Shown here: piece by piece, positions 7,895-16,678 of the stretch
Layout: every line of letters begins with the position of its first letter
Position numbering within the stretch: the stretch's first letter is position 1
Assembly: GCF_947258575.1 (NCBI RefSeq)
Contig: NZ_CAMYIV010000011.1
Coordinates: 310,001 to 374,000, forward strand
DNA from: an uncultured Alcanivorax sp.
GTDB taxonomy: Bacteria; Pseudomonadota; Gammaproteobacteria; Pseudomonadales; Alcanivoracaceae
Length of the DNA stretch: 64,000 nucleotides
Direction of reading: 5' to 3'
Notes under the pieces: generated by a model
Told to the model about the DNA's origin: nothing
The model's database searches: none
What the model saw: only the letters and a program-made list of their open reading frames with translations
Program-made: the position numbers and the translations under genes

Positions 7895-9232
7895 ATGAGT
7901 CAGCGACAGCAGAAAATTGTTTGGGCAGAGGGCCTGTTTCTTGGACAGCAGCATTTCCAGCAATGGGACCGGGTATTCCAGCGGGAGCTGCAACAGCGTA
8001 GCCAGCTCACCACTCCACACTGCTGGGGCCTGGTATCGCTGAACCTGCTGGAAGAGGCGCTGGAAATGGGTCAGTGCCGCCTCGAATCCATTACCGCCAT
8101 TCTGCCCAACGGTCAATGGGTTGTGCATGACAGCCAGCGCGATGGCGGTCCGCTGTTGTGTGATCTGACCGCAGGAGGCGACCGGGTGGATGTGTGGCTG
8201 GCGTTGCCGGATAACGATCGGGTGGCCGGCATCAATGGCTACCGGGAGCAGGGCAGGCTGTGTGCCTGGCGGGCGGATTACCAGGAAGTGGCGGATGAAC
8301 ACGACCCCTCCCGTACCCGCGAAATCATTGTCGGCAAGCCCAACCTGTCCCTGCTGCGGGGCGATGAAAGCCGCGAGCATTATTCCTGTTTCAGGCTGGC
8401 CAGCTTTGAGCAACAAGGCGATGGCCGTTATGCCCAGGTGGAAAACTATATTCCCCCGGTGGTCACGTTGCAGGCCAGCGAGCAGTTGCAGGCCTGGATG
8501 GCACGCATTCGTGACCTGCTGTCTGCCCGGGTTCGCCAGTTGTCGCAACAGCGCAACAGCTATGGCGATATCGCCGATATGGGCAGCCGGGAAATGGGCC
8601 AGTTTCTGCGCCTGCTGCAACTGCGGCCCGCGCTGGCCACCCTGGATCATTTGATCCAGCAGGAAAGCAGCCAGCCGGAAACCCTTTACCGGGAGATGCT
8701 GCGCTTGATCACCGGCCTGAGAGATTTTCAGGCGGATATGCCGGAGCTGGAGTTGCCGCTGTATCAGCACGGGGATCTGGGATCGGTGTTCGCCACCCTG
8801 GAAACCCTGTTGCGTGAATCCCTGGCGCAAAGTGCCAAAACCGCCAGTACCGCACTGTCTCTCAATCAGGAAAGCCCGGCCCTGTTACTGGCGGAGGGGG
8901 TTCCCTGGAGCAACCTGGACAAGCAACACCTGTATCTCGGTGTATACCACGAATCCGAAGACCCGAACTGGGTCACCGACTTTTCCCGTCAGGCTAAATC
9001 CGGCAGCCGTGAGGATCTGGAGCTGATTCTGGCATCCGCATTACCCGGTATCAGGCTGGCCCATACCCAGCGTCCGCCCAACAAATTGCCGGTGAAAAGT
9101 GGCTTCGAATATTTCCGTTTCGAACCCAGCGGCGAATTCTGGCCCCGGGCCATGGAGGCGGAAAGCCTGGCGGTGTTCCTGCCCGGTCAGTTCCAGGGTA
9201 GCCGTTTTGAACTGCTGTGCGTGGAGGATTGA
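7895..9232 (+). CDS. tssK: T6SS baseplate subunit TssK
   Basis: Cytoplasmic trimeric adaptor linking the baseplate to the TssJLM membrane complex. 445 residues, the standard family length, starting with the hallmark IVWAEGLFLGQQHFQQWDR. The C-terminal part includes LEMLLSA-like helices and the IRLAHTQRPP and FEYFRFE segments of the membrane-complex-binding domain. The ATG at 7895 is chosen over an in-frame TTG at 7880 because it matches the family N-terminus. It is followed immediately by tssL. Confidence 0.95.
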   Translation: MSQRQQKIVWAEGLFLGQQHFQQWDRVFQRELQQRSQLTTPHCWGLVSLNLLEEALEMGQCRLESITAILPNGQWVVHDSQRDGGPLLCDLTAGGDRVDVWLALPDNDRVAGINGYREQGRLCAWRADYQEVADEHDPSRTREIIVGKPNLSLLRGDESREHYSCFRLASFEQQGDGRYAQVENYIPPVVTLQASEQLQAWMARIRDLLSARVRQLSQQRNSYGDIADMGSREMGQFLRLLQLRPALATLDHLIQQESSQPETLYREMLRLITGLRDFQADMPELELPLYQHGDLGSVFATLETLLRESLAQSAKTASTALSLNQESPALLLAEGVPWSNLDKQHLYLGVYHESEDPNWVTDFSRQAKSGSREDLELILASALPGIRLAHTQRPPNKLPVKSGFEYFRFEPSGEFWPRAMEAESLAVFLPGQFQGSRFELLCVED

Positions 9233-9234
9233 TT

Positions 9235-9972
9235 ATGAGCGACTCACTCGTAGCAACTACCAATCCTTTGCTGGAATGTACTGCGCACCTGTTCACTCTG
9301 GTTATGCCTCTCCGGGCGGGCGGCAGCGACGCGCCGGATGATCTTTACGAACAGGTATTGAATGGGTTCGATCTGTTCGAGCGGTTGGCGTTTGAACGGC
9401 AGATTCCCACCGCCGATGTGCAGAACGCGAAATTTGCTATTGCCGCTTTCATTGATGAAGCGGTCATGGCCTCTTCCTGGGCACGCCGTATGGAATGGAT
9501 GTCCCAGCCCTTGCAGCTGAAGCTGTTTGGCGAACATCTGGGGGGCGAAGCATTTTTCATCAAGCTGGGAGAGCTGCGCCAGCGTGGTGAGCAGAACCTG
9601 CACCTTCTCGAACTGTATTACGTCTGTCTGCAACTGGGGTTTGAAGGCGTCTACAAGTTACGCGGCCTGGAACAGTTGATGGCGTTGCAGGTAGATCTGC
9701 GCAGCCAGATTGATGGCCACCGTGGTGTTCCCGATCCGCGTCTGGCACCCAACGGTGCCGCCCGCGAGCATGTGCTGGCCCGGGTGGGGCGCCAGATTCC
9801 CTACTGGGTCATCGCAGCGGTGACCGTGGCCATCGTCTTCTTCAGTTATACCGGCTATACGGCCGTCAGCATGAAAAGCGCCAGTGATGCCGCCGCGGAC
9901 ATTGCCCTGTTTCGTGAAAACCTGTTGACCTCGCCTTCCTACTCCTCGCTGTCAGAAGGGGACCTGAAATAA
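9235..9972 (+). CDS. tssL: T6SS inner-membrane protein TssL (DotU family)
   Basis: C-tail-anchored inner-membrane component of the T6SS. 245 residues. The cytoplasmic DotU domain has AKFAIAAFIDEAVM and LELYYVCLQLGFEGVYKLR. A single transmembrane segment lies near residues 189-211 (YWVIAAVTVAIVFFSYTGYT), with a short periplasmic tail and no peptidoglycan-binding domain. The ATG at 9235 lies two bases after the tssK stop. The stop codon overlaps the tssM start by one base (TAATG). Confidence 0.95.
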   Translation: MSDSLVATTNPLLECTAHLFTLVMPLRAGGSDAPDDLYEQVLNGFDLFERLAFERQIPTADVQNAKFAIAAFIDEAVMASSWARRMEWMSQPLQLKLFGEHLGGEAFFIKLGELRQRGEQNLHLLELYYVCLQLGFEGVYKLRGLEQLMALQVDLRSQIDGHRGVPDPRLAPNGAAREHVLARVGRQIPYWVIAAVTVAIVFFSYTGYTAVSMKSASDAAADIALFRENLLTSPSYSSLSEGDLK

Positions 9973-12900
9973 TGTCGCTGGGCTCATTTTCTCAAATACT
10001 GAAAAAACTCGTTCTGTCACGCTTTGGCAGCTCCGCCATCGGTCTGCTGGCGGTAGTTGCCCTGATCTGGTTTGCCGGCCCGCGTCTGGGGCTGACAGGT
10101 ACCAATCGTTATCTGGCGGTGGCCGCCGTTGTCGGGGTTTTTGCCCTGATCATGGGGATTCGTTTCCTGCTGGCACGTCGACACGGCTCACGGTTGCAGA
10201 AAGAAATCGGTGGCAACGAGGGCAGCGATGATGTGGATGCCCTCAAGGAAAAAATGACCGATGCCATCTCTTCATTGAAGGCGTCGCAGCTGGGGGCCGG
10301 TTACCGGGGCAGTGCCGCACTCTATGCCTTGCCCTGGTACATGGTGATCGGCCCGTCTGCAGCTGGCAAAAGCACCTTGCTGCGCAATTCCGGCCTGCAC
10401 TTTCCCTATGCCGATGCGGACGATCTGCATTTTCGTGGCGTGGGCGGTACACGTAACTGCGACTGGTGGTTCTCCGATCAGGCGGTGCTGCTGGATACTG
10501 CCGGGCGTTACACCACGGAAGAGGATGATCGTCAGGAATGGTTTTCTTTCCTGGAAATGCTGCGCAAGGAGCGCAAGCAAACGCCGATAAACGGTGTCAT
10601 GGTAGCCATAAGTGTGGCGGACCTGCTCACCGCTGACAGCGAAGCCATGGAAAGGCATATCAAGATCATCCGTGAGCGCATCAATGAGCTCATGGAGCGT
10701 CTTGGGTTGTTGTTCCCGGTGTTCATCGTCTTCACCAAGACGGATTTGATTCCCGGTTTCGAAGAGTTTTTCGAAGACCTGAGTCACAGTGAAAGGGAAC
10801 AGATCTGGGGCGCTTATCTGTTGGAAGAGGGCGCTGATTCCAGCCCCGCCGAGCAGTTCGAAAACCATGCCCAGGAGCTGTATCAGAAGCTCTGCGACCT
10901 GCGCCTGCGCAAGCTGTCCATGCAGAGAGACCTGGAGCGCAAAGCCGCCCTGTACGGCTTTCCTGACCAGTTTCAGGTGGCCGCAGAAAAACTGTCGGAA
11001 TTCATCAACCTGTTGTTCCGGGACAATCCCTATCAGGAAATGCCCCGTTTTGCCGGCGCCTATTTCACCAGTGGCACCCAGGAAGGCACCCCGTTGACCC
11101 GACTGGTGGGCAATATTCGCCAGGCCTTCGGTCTGCCCAGCCAGGAACGCCCGGCATGCAGTACTCCACCCAAACCCTTTTTCATCCACCGCTTTTTCAC
11201 CGAGGTGGTCATCCCGTTGCAAGGCGTGGCTCAGGGCAACCGCCGAAGTTTGATATGGCAGCGTGGCCTGAAAACCCTCTCCATAGGGGTTGCCCTGTCG
11301 ATGGTGGTGGGCACGCTGCTGTTGCTGGGGGCTTCTTACGGGACCAACAAGATGCTGCTCGACAAGGGAGTGGCCCTGTCCCAGAAGGCAACCCTGGCCC
11401 TGCAGGATGACCGCTACGACAGCCTGGAACGGTTCCAGGTGCTGGACGCGCTTTACCAGCATTACCAGCAGCTCAAGGCCTATGAAGACCACAAGCCCTG
11501 GCGTTTTCGCTTCGGGGTCTATACCGGAGATCGCCAGCTGCCGGAGTTGCAAGACCTGCTGATGACGTCCATGGACGTGCTGTACCGGGATACCGCTATC
11601 CAGTCACTGGAGTATGCACTGGAAAATCATGCCAGAGCCTGGGAGTCCTCGGACCGTCAGGGCCAGGAAGCGATTCGGGAAGATTACTATGCTGCCCTGA
11701 AAAGTTATCTGATGCTGTCACGGGCGCCGCAGCGCATGCAGGCGGATCAGGCTGTCCCGGTGCTGAATCGTTTGTGGCTGGACCGTAAGGGGCTGCAGAA
11801 CGAAGCGGTGTTCAAGGAAGCAGATACCGATAGCTCTCATTCCCTGTACGGCATTGCCCATTTTTATCTGACTGAACGGGCAGAGCGGGACCAGCGCTGG
11901 AAAGCCCGCCAGGAACTGATCGACCAGGGGCGAGCTCACCTGAAAACCCCGCCCAATGCCCAGCAAATGTATGCCCAGGTGATTTCCAAAGGCAGCACCG
12001 AGCTAAAACCCTATGGCATCGAGGACATGCTCGACCGCAATGCCCGCAAGGTAATCGGTGCAGGCACCAAGGTGGAAGGGGTGTACACCCGTCACGGCTG
12101 GGAAGACTTTGTGATGCCGCAGATTGATGCGCGCATCGAATCTGCCACTCGCGGTGACTGGGTGCTTACCGGGCAATACGGTCTGCGCGAAGGCGAAGAT
12201 GCGGATGGCCAGCTGATTGATGAAGCCCTGGCGACGGAGCTGCGTGCGCAGATTCGCGATCTGTACTTCAGCGACTATGCCAAGGCCTGGCTGAGTTTCC
12301 TTTCTGATGTGCGTATCAAACGCTTCACCTCCCTGGATGACGGGGTGAAAAAGCTTGATCGCCTGTCTCGGGGGGATGGCCCCATCGGCCAGCTGATGAA
12401 CCAGACCAGCAAGAACCTGGCGCTTTATGAAGCCGCGCCGGATCTGGTGGATGGCGCTGTTGAGGCGGCGGCGCTGGAGCAGCGCAGCACCATCAAGGCA
12501 CTGGATGAGCGCACCACCGAACTGCGCCGTTTCACCAAAGCCGCGGAAGAGCGCTCGGTCAGTGAGCTGATCCATCAGTATCTGCTGATCGTCTCTGCCC
12601 TGAAAACTGACATGGAACGCTTGTCATTGTCCGTGGATGTGGGACGTGAAGCAGAAGTCTATGCAGGTAGTATTCTCGGGCGGGGTGGCTCGGAAACCGA
12701 ACTGTACAAGAGCTGGGTCACCATCAGCAGTCTGCTCAGCGGTGCAGACGTTACCACCCGTGAGGCGCTGCGCCCGCTGTTTGAAGGTGCGATGCGGGAA
12801 AGCTGGCGCAATGTGCTGGTGGAAGCCCGTGGCGGCATCGCCGACCAGTGGCAGACCGAAGTGGCCAGTGTGTTCGACAGTCGGCTGCGCAAGAAATTTC

Positions 12901-13592
12901 CGTTCGCCGAAAAAGGTCGTGATGCCACCCTAGATGACATGGCCGATTTCTTCCAGCCGGGCAATGGCCGGCTGTGGCGGTTTGTCGACGACAGCTTGAG
13001 CCCCTTCCTGGAACAGACCCGCCGAGGTGGCTGGACAGAGCGGCAATGGCTGAACCAGGGGCTGGGTCTGTCCAGACAGTTCATGGGTAGCCTGGCGTCG
13101 GCTCAGGTGATTACCGAGAGTCTGTTTGGTCGGGGTGGGCGCCGTCCGGAAATGAGCTTCTATCTGTATCCGCTGCCGGCCCGTGGTGTCAGTGAAATCA
13201 TGCTGGAAAGCAATGGCCAGTCCTACCGTTACCGCAATGGCCCCCAGGAATGGCGCCGGTTTACCTGGCCGGGTGATCAGAACACTCTGGGTGCACGGGT
13301 AGCAGGGGTGTCCCGCCGTGGGCAGGTTCGTGACGAGGTGAAGGTCAGCGGGCCCTGGGCACTGTTCCGCCTGCTGAATCAGGCCGCCATTTCCCGGGAA
13401 AGCAGCTCCGAGTTCGTATTGAAGTGGGAGCTTAACGGCGGGCTCAGCGATCCGCTGGTGGTGCGCTATCGGCTGCGTGCTGATCGTCAGGCCAATGTTT
13501 TCAGTCAGCGGGTGCTGAGCAGTTTCAACCTGCCCCATGACATGTTGCGGCCCCTGGTGCCGTCCGCTGGCAGTGTGCTGGAGGCGGGCTGA
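9972..13592 (+). CDS. tssM: T6SS inner-membrane scaffold and ATPase-like protein TssM (IcmF)
   Basis: Large membrane-complex protein that bridges the inner membrane and TssJ. 1206 residues. Two N-terminal membrane helices (about 17-40 and 48-68) are followed by a cytoplasmic NTPase-like domain with an intact Walker A GPSAAGKST (127-135) and DTAGRY (175-180). A third membrane helix at about 436-456 precedes the long periplasmic IcmF-related and DUF1215 regions. Walker A is missing in some TssM proteins, so this one may bind nucleotide. It overlaps tssL and tagF by one base each, indicating translational coupling. Confidence 0.95.
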   Translation: MSLGSFSQILKKLVLSRFGSSAIGLLAVVALIWFAGPRLGLTGTNRYLAVAAVVGVFALIMGIRFLLARRHGSRLQKEIGGNEGSDDVDALKEKMTDAISSLKASQLGAGYRGSAALYALPWYMVIGPSAAGKSTLLRNSGLHFPYADADDLHFRGVGGTRNCDWWFSDQAVLLDTAGRYTTEEDDRQEWFSFLEMLRKERKQTPINGVMVAISVADLLTADSEAMERHIKIIRERINELMERLGLLFPVFIVFTKTDLIPGFEEFFEDLSHSEREQIWGAYLLEEGADSSPAEQFENHAQELYQKLCDLRLRKLSMQRDLERKAALYGFPDQFQVAAEKLSEFINLLFRDNPYQEMPRFAGAYFTSGTQEGTPLTRLVGNIRQAFGLPSQERPACSTPPKPFFIHRFFTEVVIPLQGVAQGNRRSLIWQRGLKTLSIGVALSMVVGTLLLLGASYGTNKMLLDKGVALSQKATLALQDDRYDSLERFQVLDALYQHYQQLKAYEDHKPWRFRFGVYTGDRQLPELQDLLMTSMDVLYRDTAIQSLEYALENHARAWESSDRQGQEAIREDYYAALKSYLMLSRAPQRMQADQAVPVLNRLWLDRKGLQNEAVFKEADTDSSHSLYGIAHFYLTERAERDQRWKARQELIDQGRAHLKTPPNAQQMYAQVISKGSTELKPYGIEDMLDRNARKVIGAGTKVEGVYTRHGWEDFVMPQIDARIESATRGDWVLTGQYGLREGEDADGQLIDEALATELRAQIRDLYFSDYAKAWLSFLSDVRIKRFTSLDDGVKKLDRLSRGDGPIGQLMNQTSKNLALYEAAPDLVDGAVEAAALEQRSTIKALDERTTELRRFTKAAEERSVSELIHQYLLIVSALKTDMERLSLSVDVGREAEVYAGSILGRGGSETELYKSWVTISSLLSGADVTTREALRPLFEGAMRESWRNVLVEARGGIADQWQTEVASVFDSRLRKKFPFAEKGRDATLDDMADFFQPGNGRLWRFVDDSLSPFLEQTRRGGWTERQWLNQGLGLSRQFMGSLASAQVITESLFGRGGRRPEMSFYLYPLPARGVSEIMLESNGQSYRYRNGPQEWRRFTWPGDQNTLGARVAGVSRRGQVRDEVKVSGPWALFRLLNQAAISRESSSEFVLKWELNGGLSDPLVVRYRLRADRQANVFSQRVLSSFNLPHDMLRPLVPSAGSVLEAG

Positions 13593-14602
13593 TGCTTGGA
13601 TTTCTGAAACAGCCCAAGCCGGTTGCCGCCAGTATGGCGGTGGCGAGCAAGCCGAAAATCGCTGCCTTTGGCAAACTTCCCATTCGTGCGGATTTCATCA
13701 AGCTCAATGTGGTTGAGCGGGAAATTCGCGAACTGGACGGTTGGGTGCAGGAAGGCTATGCATTGATCTCCCGGCGCCTGAATGGCGCCCAGGGTGAGCA
13801 GGCGTTTCCCTCTGCTGGCATCCACCATCTGGTGTTCTCGGCCACGGAAGAGCGGCGCCCGGTGCTGGCCACCATTGGCCCGGGCAGTGACCAGAGCGGG
13901 CGCTGGTATCCCTTTCTTATCAGCACCGTTACCCAGATTCCCTACCTGAAAGAAACCCAGGCGGCCGTGCCGGTGGTGTATCAACGGTTTTATCAGCAAT
14001 CCGCCTCTGTGATCGGGCAGCGCTGGAAGACCGAACCACTGGATATTCTGCTGGGCTGCCTGGAAACCATTGCCGGTGAATGCCATCAGGATGAGCGCTC
14101 CCAGGCGGTCAAGCAGGAGCTGGGGTTGCTGCGTGCCACCTCGGTGGATTGTATTCATGAGCTGGCCGCAGCCTACGGCGATACCGCGCTTTTTTATCAG
14201 GGAGTCTGCGACCTGCTGGCCAATGTCATGCGCCGTGGACCGGCGAGAACCGGTTGGGGGATTCGTCTGCCATTACCGGGCGGCGAGCACGGTCAGGTGT
14301 GCCTGGTGTTCTGGCTGCGGCTGATTGACAGCCTGCTGGGTGGCAACTGGTCGGCCAACTATTTCTGGCGCTGGGGACAGGAAGGGGCGCAGGGGCAGTT
14401 GATCCTGTTTTTTCGCCGCGTTCCCCCCAGCTTTCTGCCTTACCTGTTTGATCCGACCCTGCGCGACGGCAATGTGCAGACCCTGTCCGACATGCTCAAG
14501 GGAACGGTGACGCCGTCCCAGCGAGCCAGAGACCTGGCGGCACTGGAGCAGGGCAGCTTGCTGGATCTGCTCAGCCGCTTTGTCAGTGGAGGCCGGCTAT
14601 GA
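13592..14602 (+). CDS. tagF: T6SS-associated protein TagF (ImpM)
   Basis: Cytoplasmic T6SS regulator. The N-terminal TagF/DUF2094 domain is recognised by AAFGKLPIRADFIKL near residue 25 and SGRWYPFLIS near 106. At 336 residues it is a long version of the family. In Pseudomonas aeruginosa TagF represses T6SS assembly post-translationally, independently of the PpkA/PppA/Fha phosphorylation switch. Those partners are not seen here, so TagF may be the main post-translational control at this locus. It overlaps tssM by one base and tssA by four (ATGA). Confidence 0.85.
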   Translation: MLGFLKQPKPVAASMAVASKPKIAAFGKLPIRADFIKLNVVEREIRELDGWVQEGYALISRRLNGAQGEQAFPSAGIHHLVFSATEERRPVLATIGPGSDQSGRWYPFLISTVTQIPYLKETQAAVPVVYQRFYQQSASVIGQRWKTEPLDILLGCLETIAGECHQDERSQAVKQELGLLRATSVDCIHELAAAYGDTALFYQGVCDLLANVMRRGPARTGWGIRLPLPGGEHGQVCLVFWLRLIDSLLGGNWSANYFWRWGQEGAQGQLILFFRRVPPSFLPYLFDPTLRDGNVQTLSDMLKGTVTPSQRARDLAALEQGSLLDLLSRFVSGGRL

Positions 14603-16098
14603 GCAAGACGCAGAGCGAACTGCTGGCAATTCTGTCGCAGTGGGAAAACCGGGAAGCCGGTGAAGACCCCCGTTACAGCGATGGCTTTGCCCAGCTGCGC
14701 GGTGAAGTGGAAAAGCTCAGCGGCAACGACTTCGAGCGCATCCGCGATCTCTCCCATGCGGTGCTGCGTGAGCAGGCCCTGGATCTGCGGGTGCTGGCGT
14801 ATACGTCACTGGCCTACGCCTACTTGTATGGGGTCAAAGGCCTGGCGGATGCGCTGGCGGGATGGTGCTGGGCGATCGAGTATGCCTGGGAAAACTGTCA
14901 TCCCGCTCGCCCCAATGCTCGCCTGGGCGCTTTTGAATGGCTGAGGAATGAGCGCTTCCCGGTTTATCTGAACAAGCATGTTTGCAACCAGGATGATCTG
15001 GAACAGCTGGAAACCCAGCTGACACGTTTTCACACCTTGCTGGATTACAAGATTGATGACGGCCCCCGTCTGAAAGCGATTACTGACTGGTTGGCCGAGC
15101 AGAAGAAAAAACAGCCGGCAGTTACCGAGTCGGCTGCTCCAGAAGAGGACAACGCTGATCAGCCACAAGCGGAGTCAACACCGCAGACATCCACACGGCA
15201 GGAATTCGCTGCCGGCCCGGCGACACCGGTGGGCAATATCGACAACGACAAGGCAGAGCGGAAGGCCCTGCGCGAATTGCTGGCCTGGTATCGCCACGAA
15301 AAACGCTATGAACCCATGGTGCGTCTGTCTCGCTCCATGCGCTGGTCTGCGTTGGCAGTGCCTCCCGCGGACAAGGGAAAAACCCGTATTGCACCGCCGC
15401 GCCCGGCTTCGCTGAATGCAGTGTCTTCGGCATTGGATCGACAGCAATGGGATGAGGCCCTGTTGGCTGCCGAGCGCACTTTCCTGGAACCGGGCGGGCA
15501 GTTCTGTCTGGCGTTGCAGCACGCTGCCTTCCAGGCCGCTCAGGGTTTGGGGCTTGGCAACCTGGCGGATCTGATCAGCCGAGAATGCCGGGCCCTGCTC
15601 ACTGCCCGGCGCGATCTGATCAAGTTGCAGTTCAGTGATGGCACTCCCTTTCTGGATGGCACCGCCGCCAACTGGGTGGAATCGCTGATGACCGATGACA
15701 AGGACAGTACCGCCAGCGATGACAGCCTGTGGGGCCAGGTGGGGGTGGAAGCCGCCGCCGCCAGCCAGCAGGACGGCTTGGTGGCCGGGCTCAAGGTAAT
15801 CGATCAGACACCGACCCGGGGGCGAAAAGCCCGCTCCGAGCAGGATCTGCTCAAGGCCGAGCTGTGTTTGGTGAACCAGCGCCATGATCTGGCGCTGCCC
15901 TTGCTGGATGCCGTTGCAGAACGTCTGGACGACCACGGCATACCCGCCTGGGAGCCCACGTTTGCACTGCGCGTCTGGCGCCTGCTGCAGCAGGCGCTGC
16001 GTGCCCAGGATAACAACGAGCAGGCGCAGATGCGTCTGGAGCAGATCGGCCAGCACATCAGCCGCACCGATATCACCGCCGCCGCAGCCATGCTGTAA
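14599..16098 (+). CDS. tssA: T6SS baseplate/cap protein TssA
   Basis: Cytoplasmic protein that organises baseplate docking and tail polymerisation. 499 residues. The N-terminal ImpA domain (about 10-120) shows GEDPRYSDGF, the LDLRVLAYTSLAYAYLYGVKGL helix and WENCHPARPNARLGAFEWL. A low-complexity acidic/Gln linker spans about 165-215. The C-terminal helical domain (about 220-499) carries LCLVNQRHDLALPLLD and ends in RTDITAAAAML. It overlaps tagF by four bases. The tssB gene follows after 42 bases, so the sheath genes may have their own ribosome-site strength. Confidence 0.9.
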   Translation: MSKTQSELLAILSQWENREAGEDPRYSDGFAQLRGEVEKLSGNDFERIRDLSHAVLREQALDLRVLAYTSLAYAYLYGVKGLADALAGWCWAIEYAWENCHPARPNARLGAFEWLRNERFPVYLNKHVCNQDDLEQLETQLTRFHTLLDYKIDDGPRLKAITDWLAEQKKKQPAVTESAAPEEDNADQPQAESTPQTSTRQEFAAGPATPVGNIDNDKAERKALRELLAWYRHEKRYEPMVRLSRSMRWSALAVPPADKGKTRIAPPRPASLNAVSSALDRQQWDEALLAAERTFLEPGGQFCLALQHAAFQAAQGLGLGNLADLISRECRALLTARRDLIKLQFSDGTPFLDGTAANWVESLMTDDKDSTASDDSLWGQVGVEAAAASQQDGLVAGLKVIDQTPTRGRKARSEQDLLKAELCLVNQRHDLALPLLDAVAERLDDHGIPAWEPTFALRVWRLLQQALRAQDNNEQAQMRLEQIGQHISRTDITAAAAML

Positions 16099-16140
16099 CG
16101 GCACTAATGTTCATGGATCGACAAGTCAACGAGGGGAATC

Positions 16141-16653
16141 ATGTCTAAAAGCTTTCAGAATGAAGTGCCGCGGGCACGGGTCAATATCACCCTGGATCTG
16201 GAAACCGGTGGCGCCAAGAAGAAACTCGAACTGCCGCTGAAACTCCTGGTCATGGGGGACTACAGCAATGGTCAGGCGGAAGGACGGCTGGCCGAGCGCG
16301 AACGGGTACGTATTGATCGCAACAATATCGATGATGTGCTCAAGGACATGGCTCCCCGGGTGAAATACACGGTGGAGAACCAGCTCCGTGAAGACGGTTC
16401 CGAAATAGAAGTGGACCTGGCGTTCGACAGCTTCAAGTCATTCAAACCGGAAGCGGTGGCCCAGAGCATCCCGCAGCTCAACGACATGCTGGCCATGCGC
16501 AGCCTGCTCAAGGATCTGAAATCCAACCTGCTGGATAACAGCAAATTCCGCCGCGAGCTGGAGCGCATCGTCAAAAATCAGCCCGAGCTGGAATCCCTGA
16601 TGGGCCAGCTGGAATCCCTGGTGCCACTGGATGGCGAAAGCAGCGGCGAATAA
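16141..16653 (+). CDS. tssB: T6SS contractile sheath small subunit TssB (VipA)
   Basis: Forms the contractile sheath with TssC. 170 residues, the usual length. Hallmarks are the N-terminal SFQNEVPRARVNITLDL, the central PLKLLVMGDYS and the FKSFKPEAVAQSIPQL interaction segment. The helical C-terminus includes LKDLKSNLLDN. Preceded by a GAGGGG ribosome site. tssC follows after 25 bases. Confidence 0.97.
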   Translation: MSKSFQNEVPRARVNITLDLETGGAKKKLELPLKLLVMGDYSNGQAEGRLAERERVRIDRNNIDDVLKDMAPRVKYTVENQLREDGSEIEVDLAFDSFKSFKPEAVAQSIPQLNDMLAMRSLLKDLKSNLLDNSKFRRELERIVKNQPELESLMGQLESLVPLDGESSGE

Positions 16654-16678
16654 GTGCAGTGCAGCAAGGAGAGATCGC

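Noticed and set aside
10272..11552. 426-codon open frame antisense to tssM
   Set aside because: No recognisable protein, and tssM is complete with Walker motifs on the other strand.
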